41,473 nt of DNA, taken from positions 1-41,473 of the forward strand of contig JAUCBJ010006727.1 in assembly GCA_032718475.1 (NCBI GenBank). Reading direction: 5' to 3'. The stretch comes from Nemertoderma westbladi (taxonomy: Eukaryota > Xenacoelomorpha > Nemertodermatida > Nemertodermatidae). Under the pieces are notes generated by a model, which searched no databases, was not told the origin of the DNA, and worked only from the letters and a program-made list of their open reading frames with translations. This document shows, one piece after another, positions 34,830-41,473 of this stretch (positions within the stretch are counted from its first letter, which is position 1; every line of letters begins with the position of its first letter). The position numbers and the translations under genes were made by a program.

Positions 34830-36540
34830 TCAGTGATTCCCCGTGATTCCCCTTTATTGTCGTCAAAATAATGGCGGATAGAGTCGAACTGTTAGTCAGT
34901 TAGTCATCAGCAGAATCCAATGATATCTCAATAAATTGATTTAAACATAGGCCCACTCAATAGTCAATACAATATATATTACAATACAGTTGGACTTTTT
35001 CTTATTCTAGAAGTAGAACATACTGCTAAACGGTCCGGACGGTCAGAGGGCGACGTCAATAAGTACAGACATACAGTACGTCAGCAGTCGTTTATTACAA
35101 TTAACGGAAACAAACTCTCATGATTGGTGGTTAAATTAAATTGAGGAAATTTTGAATCTACTGTAACTATAATTGTTTACGGTACGGTTTCTTAAGTGGT
35201 AGTATTCACTTACATCAGAAAGTGTTTATGTTTATTTTACAATGTAATAAACTTTATTTTACTGCAAACCAGTGCACTTCATTGGCAGTTATTATTGCCC
35301 TTAAACATCAACGGAACAAACACGGAAATATTAATTGTATTTGTACGGCCCTGTGCGGTGAGCCTGCAGTCATTTTAGTAAAGGACCATGTTACTGAAGC
35401 GGGTTGGATGAACCAAAACATTAAACAAAATTAAAATATGTTGCAAGATTATGAGGAATAGTAAAGGGTTAAAACATTAAAAATGCTGATTTGAGATGGC
35501 TTAATGTTAAAGGCTTTATGTTATCCGTTATCAACCTACCGGTACACAAGAAAGACTACAACGCTAGGCCTACCGTCCTACCTAATGCTTACCTGCCTGA
35601 CGAATGGGGATCGTCACACAGATAAAAAGTTTCACTTTTCCTGAATACATAGTGAATCTCTGCGTGTCTGACTGCCTGAATGTGTTTCAACCGAGCCATT
35701 CTTCAGAAAATGTTTCACTGGACCAATTGCCATTTGGCTACATGTACTAATATAAATACTGCCTATATTATGATGTTAATCTCTGCGTGCCTGCATAACA
35801 GCAGAGTCTGCCTTCAGAAAATGTTTCACTTTTACAATAATTGCCCTATTGCAACCAAAGGCTACTGAAGCAGGGACTGCATACTGGTACTGTAAATCTA
35901 AAAGGCAATGTGTCGTGTATATTACCAGGACTCAGTTGATGATAAACATACATACACCTCCTGGTGTAAAAAACTATGGATAATCTGTTTCTGGAATTAT
36001 TTTTCAATTCTCTGTGGGGCGAGCCGCGAAGTTGGCGGAGCATTAGAATACTTGTGGGTTTTTTCAAATAGTTGTGGTCGGTCGTTGACGTTACGATTTT
36101 GACATACTAATTAACGTTGTCGGATTTAGAGTTATCGATGTGAAAATTTGTAGGCATCAATTAATAAGACCAAAAAACTTTTAGACACCATACAGTACAG
36201 TATGTCGTTAGTCTCCCGCTCGAGTCTAAATATTACATGTCCTCTCATTCCTTTGCCTTTAATCAATTCAAACTGAAACAGGTACAGGTATCAAGCAGAA
36301 ATGTACTAGACCATTAGCTGTCTCTTTCAACGTAGGCTAATCCGTCTGCAGTTCTCCAGTCTGACGCTAGAGGGCGAAATGTCTGAAAGTGAAACCCTTT
36401 ACGAATTTCATATTATTGTTTATAATCCTTTCTTCCTGATTGTTACCTGGCACATATATTCTAGACCTCTGACTGAGTTTTTGTGAGGTATTGATGATCC
36501 TAATCGGCTTGCACTAAGGTGCAGTGCCGACAAACCCAGC
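34830..36540. other. Non-coding stretch with a diverged duplication
   Basis: No gene is recognisable. About 35,652-35,776 and 35,777-35,870 share AATCTCTGCGTG, CTTCAGAAAATGTTTCAC and AATTGCC in the same order, a decayed tandem duplication with a step of about 120 bp. TAGGCCTA lies at 35,565-35,572. The 20-bp dispersed repeat TGTGGGGCGAGCCGCGAAGT is at 36,013-36,032. Short frames here (60-73 codons) have no recognisable features. Confidence 0.45.
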
Positions 36541-36660
36541 GATATAGCTAATGTATCTCCTTGAAGGATACCCTAGAGAACCTCGCGTGGGTTGGTGTTT
36601 CCATCGGTGGTGGATACGAAGGTCGTGGTACCGTCATAAAACTACATGACTGAATCGAAA
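36541..36660 (-). pseudogene. LINE reverse transcriptase fragment, minus strand
   Basis: Translating the minus strand gives FYDGTTTFVSTTDGNTNPREVL, one stop, then GILQGDTLA. This parallels the plus-strand LINE at 36,872 (YDGSTTFVSTVDGDTEP, GVLQGDTLAP), so it is a short piece of the same family in opposite orientation. It covers the region around RT motif B only and has at least one in-frame stop. Limits are approximate. Confidence 0.7.
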
Positions 36661-36871
36661 GCCGTTAAGAAATATACAAAAATGACAGCCAAACAGCCAC
36701 ATGTCTGTCTTTCTTTGTGGACACCTATTCGATAATCCTTCAAAGTGCCAGAATGAGAACAAAGGTACCTTTACCTTTTAAAACCCAGTATGATTCCCAC
36801 ACAAGAGTCTTTCTACAGGATTCGATGCGTTTCATCAGCATTATTCAGTTGAATAGTTTTGCCATATTATA

Positions 36872-37888
36872 TTGAAACCATATCTGCAGTTACCCAGGCT
36901 GCGCGAGGAGGTAAAAGTGATTAAAAGTGAATCTGATGAAATTATTGCAGCAATCAGATCAGTATACGATGGTTCGACAACATTTGTGTCTACTGTTGAC
37001 GGTGACACAGAACCATTTGAAGTGTTATGGGGCGTCCTCCAGGGAGACACACTTGCACCATTCTTGTTCATAATTGTTGTTGACTATGTTCTACGCATGT
37101 CCTTAGATCATCATAATGATGATGGGGTGATGATAACTCCATCTACTGGCTCCAGAAGTCGAGGAAATCCTGCCAAGTACCTAACTGATCTAGACTTTGC
37201 TGATGATGTAGGAGTACTCTCAGAATCACTAGAGGGAGCCCAACGGCTCCTCAGCTCATTAGAACATGCTGCTTCTAGTGTTGGTCTTTTTATTAACTCC
37301 AGAAAGACCAAAATTTTGACAGTTAACTTTGAAAGTCCTCAGCAAGTCTCTGATCGGATGAGCATAAGCTCAAAAGGTGGTGTGCTTGAGCATGTGGATG
37401 ACTTCTGTTACCTGGGATCATGTCACCGAGAATTAATCGGAAACTTAAGGTCCGATTATTTAGAGTAGCAGTAGTACCAGTACTCCTCTATGGGAGTCCA
37501 TGCAGTCACTGCTGAGGACACCAAATCTCTGGATGGCACATTCACAAGAATGCTACGCCGGGTTCATTGTGTCAAGTACAATGCACACATCTCCAACCAG
37601 ACACTATAAAACATTGGAGGTGTTTCATTGGTTCCCCCAAGCTTCACACTAGAACAAAATCGCCTCCGCTTTGCAGGACATTGCTTTCGCCGTGAGGACC
37701 AGCCAGTGCATAATCTTGTACTTTGGCAGCCTCATGGAGTGAATAAGCATGGTGGACAGCCCATGACTTTCTTGAGACGCATCTTAAAGGACACTGGCCT
37801 TGAAGATGCGGATGATCTAGCAAATGTCATGGGTGATAGGCAGTTGTGGCGGTGCAATTTTGTCGATAAGCCGGCACAGCATTCTTAA
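36872..37888 (+). pseudogene. LINE ORF2 relic: reverse transcriptase and C-terminus
   Basis: Non-LTR retrotransposon ORF2 fragment. The open frame 36,872-37,468 (198 codons) contains the pre-motif-B segment (SVYDGSTTF), motif B (VLQGDTLAPFLF, about residue 55), motif C with the catalytic pair in LDFADDVGVL (about residue 106) and the following block ending in SRKTKI, then DFCYLGS. A frameshift near 37,425 diverts the frame until about 37,495. After that the original frame resumes (KSLDGTFTRMLRR), has a stop at about 37,606, and continues to 37,888 through NRLRFAGHCFRR and a Trp-Arg pair near the end. The motif A and endonuclease regions are not seen. The spelling resembles metazoan 'endonuclease-reverse transcriptase' LINEs with QGDTLAPF; clade assignment is inference. 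Inactive. Confidence 0.85.
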
Positions 37889-38259
37889 AAATGCAGCTGC
37901 AATGCAGCATGCCGATCCTAGTAGTAGGGCACATCTGCTTATATATTTTTATTAAAATTATTTAGAGTTGACACTTAACATAAATATATGTCACGTGCTG
38001 CATGAAGGCCCCACTTTGCATTATTATCACATGATAGTTAAATACGGCTGCCTAGCAAGGAACTAGCAAGCTTTACGAACTCATAAAGCAGTTACTGTAC
38101 TAAATAACATTGGATATATATTAAATCCCATCTTGATTGTCTGTTCATCTGCCCGACTTGTCCGTCTCTGTCCAATGTGTCTATCAAAAAATTAAGAATG
38201 CATACAAACTAACTAAAATTAATTATAGCTATGGGGGTTTTCCATGGTGGTGATTTCAG
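37889..38259. other. Non-coding spacer
   Basis: Begins with the 3' tail of the preceding LINE, containing TGCAGCTGCAATGCAGCATG (a short palindromic stretch), then AT-rich DNA without a recognisable gene. Confidence 0.5.
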
Positions 38260-38465
38260 TTTTCATATGGGTGCGGGTCGATTCGCCCCTCGACATTTTC
38301 GCCCCAAGTCGGTTCGCCCCACATTTTAGGGGCATATGGACCTGGGGCGAATCGACTTGGACAGTTGACTGATTCGCCCCACCTTCCAAGTCCATTCGCC
38401 CCAGATGATATTATTGAATGTTTTACTAATATTCTTTTTAGGTACAATGATATTAGAAAGTGCAA

Positions 38466-38748
38466 TATTGAAATCTTGTTACAAACACTACAGCACTACC
38501 CTCGATTACGCGTAATATTATTTAGACCTTCAATCTAATAAATTACCCTTATAAATAAATATTGTTGCAAACACATTTACCCTCGCTTAGGCCTACAGTA
38601 GGGCCTACGCGTAATATTTTTTAGATCTTCAATCTATTGCAATAAATTACAGTAGAAATCTTGTTAATAACAATGTTACAAACACTTTTGAACCTTGATT
38701 ACGCGTAATATTTTCTCAAGATCTTATAATGTGAAACAAATTGATAAG
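38466..38748. repeat. ~95-bp subterminal tandem repeats, three units
   Basis: ACGCGTAATATT recurs at 38,508, 38,607 and 38,701 (steps 99 and 94 bp), each preceded by variants of GTTACAAACAC. Part of a further copy, matching the third unit, lies at 40,437-40,486 beyond the nested LINE. Subterminal repeats of this kind are common in long-TIR DNA transposons. Confidence 0.75.
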
Positions 38749-40436
38749 TGTACGTTTCCAGTCCGCTTCTAATCTGTTACTGTTTAGCGAACTCCCTTTC
38801 TGTGACGAATCCAATATTAAATTTTCAAACAATAGCTCTGGTTACTACACATTAGTTGCATGGAATGTGGAAGGTGCGCGCTCTACGATCGACACAACGA
38901 TGGATGGCACCTTCATAGACACTGATATCCTTCTCCTTTATGAAAAGTTTACGACAGACTTGGTCATCCCAGGCTTCTCATGTCACAATGTGTCTTGTGA
39001 GAAACGCGATTTAGGGCGCCCTTACGGTGGTATCACCATTGCCATTAATATGAAAACCGCAATGCGTCAGGAGCCCATTCATAAAAGCTCAACAGCTTTA
39101 GCACAGCTAACAAGTAACTTTGTGATAATATCTGCCTAATTATCCCCCATCAACTGATGTCTCTGATATATTACTCGAGCTCACCACTATAATTGTAACT
39201 GCACGGGCAAAGTGCACTCTTCCAATACTGCTAACAGGTGATTTTAACTGCCGTTTAGATGGCCCACATGATCGTGGAGACACACTATGCAGTGGCCTAC
39301 TTGGCGCAGGACTGAACTGCATTAACGACCACTCAATCCCTACATATTACTCCTGGAATGGTCAGAGCGTAATCGACCTCGTTTTTGTCGACCACCTATT
39401 GGCTGATAAGGTCTCAGTAAGTATCCGCCCAACTACAAACACTAAACACCAGCGCGTTTATATAAAATATGAAACAACAAGCCCCATCAACTATAGGAAA
39501 GAGCGCTGTAAAGCAATCAAGAGGCTTGACGTAGACAAATTAGGCCACATTCTAACGACAGGGGATTTTCAATCTGCTATAGCCAATGGAGTAGACGATG
39601 TCTGTTCTTACATAACTAATGCTATTACAAATTCTTCGTTATCTAGTAAGCCGAGAAATTCCAAACCTTGGTTCAATCAAGAATGCTATCGGGCTAAACA
39701 CGAACTCATTTAATTTCGTTTTCAGTTAATGAAATGGGCGCCAACACCCCTAAACAAGCAAAGATATTCGGAGTTAGCTCGTTCATATAAGAAGTTGATG
39801 CATACTAAAAAGACATTGTATGAGGCCCAAAAAGAGTTTAAGTTAATTTAAGAGTGCGAGTCTGACAAACAGAAATTTTGGAACATTCTGAAGACCGGCG
39901 ACCAAGTCAAACCAGTTGCTCAACAAGTGTCAGAACAATCTTGGTTCACACATTTCTCAGAGTTGCTTTCAACCAAACACTCACTCCAACTACCGCCAAT
40001 TCCAGATCAACCAAATGATATACTAGATAAACAAATAGAGCCATCGGAAATAACTAACCGGTTTTCGTCACGGCGCATCAGCCCAGTTAATGGCGAACGG
40101 CTGCCACCATCGGATTTGTAAAACTTCGAACTGCTGGAGACCCACTGATCAATGTGTTTGCTGGTTGTGCAATAATAGTGCCACATCTACCGCCCACTAC
40201 CTGCAATGCACCGGAATGCCAGCCAACCTGTCTACATTAAGATGCGCGCTGTATCTGATGAGCGTAGACCAACCACTTCCCCATCAACCGTGACTTATTT
40301 TATTATAGTTTAGTAACAGTATTTTAATATTTATATTATATTATATTATTATTATTTATTTATTTTACGAAAATTTGTGCTTCAATTAATTAATTTTACT
40401 AAGCTCCATATGTTGGAATAAAGAAGTCAATGGTCA
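38749..40436 (+). mobile_element. Nested LINE, endonuclease retained, RT deleted
   Basis: Non-LTR retrotransposon inserted in the long-TIR element. An apurinic-type endonuclease is readable: LVAWNVEGARS and DILLLYEKF (the metal-binding Glu region), GRPYGGI, a frameshift at about 39,137, then in the next frame GDFNCRLD and SVIDLVFVDH. That frame runs on to 40,121 with two stops (39,711 and about 39,850) through the pre-RT linker, including WFTHFSELL and IEPSEITN. Where the RT should begin (about 40,075-40,095), sequence jumps to the C-terminal Cys/His tail HHRIC...CVCWLC...HYLQC (to 40,293), so the whole catalytic RT is missing. The 3' region has AATAAA at about 40,418. The related tail at 1049-1411 suggests the same superfamily. 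It cannot move by itself. Confidence 0.85.
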
Positions 40437-40919
40437 TTACGCGTAATATTTTCTCAAGATTTTATAATGTGAAAGAAATTGATAAGGTAAATCAAGCAAA
40501 TCCAAATGTTGTTTCTGTCTACTTTCCTTTTAAGCTTTAATATATTGAATCACGTGACTCACATACAACAGTGACAACTCTCATAGGCAACTCTTCGCTC
40601 TTGTGGCTCGGCAAGGGTTCGAACCCGCGGGACCTAGAATCATACATAATGAATTACATGTGAAACAAATTCATATGGTGAACCTCTGATCATCTGGTAT
40701 TTCTGCACTTTCTAATTCTAATATGGTACCTAAAAAGAATATTAGTAAACCATTCAATAATATCCTGATATCATCTGAGACGAATGGACTTGGAAGGTGG
40801 GGCGAATCAGTCAACTGTCCAAGTCGATTCGCCCCAGGTCCATATGCACCTAAAATGTGGGGCGAATCGACTTGGGGCGAAAAGGTCGAGGGGCGAATCG
40901 ACCCGCACCCTTTTCATAT

Positions 40920-41473
40920 ATAACGGAATCTAGACCGCCTGTCAGTTAATAGACGGGTTTGGCTGTGAAAAAAAGAAGCATTTCACCTAATGCGGCGGTC
41001 GGCATACTGTCGCTAAAAGCACCTAATCTAATCTAGAAACCAATACAGTTATATACAAAGCCATGCCAAATGCGTCATAGTGCATAATTTAATACAGTGG
41101 TGACAAGGCTGCGTCATTATTGGTGCGAAAAGTTTAACTTATTTTTTAGACTACCTATATAGGCTTCTATAGACCTTTGGGTGAGATACAATAGCCTTCA
41201 GTACCTACTAACTGCAGAAGCAGAATCGTCTATGGCGCATCTGCGTCAGACGTCTGGGACAGACGTTTCACATAGTTTCCTCCACGTCTGTGACAGACAT
41301 ACAGACATCTGTTTTTACGCTTTTAAAACGATTTAACTTGGTTTGTGTCCAATGTGTGGTAATATTGAAAAGGTTGAATGCGCATTGGCCAAAATAGCGT
41401 GTCCTATTGTATAATATAAATATATGAAACGGGCCAGAATAAATTGACTGCCAGTAAATCACTTTTACACAAC
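40920..41473. other. Non-coding stretch
   Basis: No gene is recognisable. A short cluster of CAGACGTCTG-like inverted repeats occurs at about 41,245-41,311. The 64-codon minus-strand frame at 41,268-41,462 has no recognisable features. Confidence 0.5.

Larger units (their letters stand above)
38269..40910. mobile_element. Long-TIR DNA element (MULE-like?) with 9-bp target duplication
   Basis: The outer ends are inverted copies of about 200 bp: 38,269-38,465 against about 40,708-40,910. They start GGGTGCGGGTCGATTCGCCC and are packed with TTCGCCCC motifs. Both ends are flanked by TTTTCATAT (38,260-38,268 and 40,911-40,919), an exact 9-bp target duplication. Long TIRs with 9-bp duplications are characteristic of Mutator-like elements, but no transposase is present, so the superfamily is inference. 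Next to the left TIR are three ~95-bp subterminal repeats. The interior carries a nested LINE (38,749-40,436). Without that LINE and its duplicated flank, the element would be about 0.9 kb and non-autonomous. Apparent ORFs in the TIRs (38,256-38,465 minus, 40,723-40,923 plus) are the same inverted sequence read twice and are not genes. Confidence 0.85.

Noticed and set aside
40612-40632. Possible tRNA or SINE B box (GGGTTCGAACCC)
   Set aside because: The motif is itself palindromic, no paired cloverleaf surrounds it, and no convincing A box lies at the right distance.

Overview
The window looks like a piece of an animal nuclear genome, most likely a marine invertebrate. The reasons are: eukaryotic tRNA-Asn genes with pol III T-tract terminators and no encoded CCA; decayed non-LTR retrotransposons (LINEs) with metazoan-type endonuclease and reverse transcriptase motifs; a tRNA-derived SINE; several foldback/MITE-like DNA elements; and a very large satellite array. 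The phylum cannot be fixed from the sequence. I see no intact host protein-coding gene. The only intact genes I can support are two tRNA-Asn(GTT) genes.

Layout: 1-1553 holds fragments of a LINE (a zinc-knuckle ORF1 piece and an ORF2 C-terminus with poly-A) on either side of a tRNA-Asn gene. A second tRNA-Asn lies at 3085-3158. 3159-12,716 is AT-rich non-coding DNA with a 620-bp inverted-repeat MITE (6824-7443), poly-G tracts, a 50-bp GC-rich minisatellite (about 10,336-10,565) and smaller inverted repeats. 12,717-13,995 is a foldback element with a 6-bp target duplication; it contains a tRNA-derived SINE and a 16-bp tandem repeat. 14,035-14,742 is a broken LINE reverse transcriptase of CR1/L2 type.

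14,743-34,349 is a single 19.6-kb satellite array of about 720 monomers of 27 bp. About 81 monomers are 29 bp and one is 28 bp; the hand count closes arithmetically. It has a higher-order structure: two consecutive copies of a 5,271-bp unit (193 monomers, 30 of them 29 bp), an older partial third copy, a local 355-bp duplication, and flanking domains made of 27-mers only. Because 27 is divisible by three, one frame on each strand stays open and produces long spurious repetitive ORFs.

34,350-41,473 holds a 19-bp triple repeat, a coding-like segment I do not recognise, two opposed fragments of one LINE family (36,541-37,888), and a 2,642-bp element with about 200-bp terminal inverted repeats and a 9-bp target duplication (38,269-40,910). 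A second LINE, lacking its reverse transcriptase domain, is nested inside that element between about 50-bp direct repeats. The genes here do not form a pathway. The window records repeated insertion, decay and tandem amplification.
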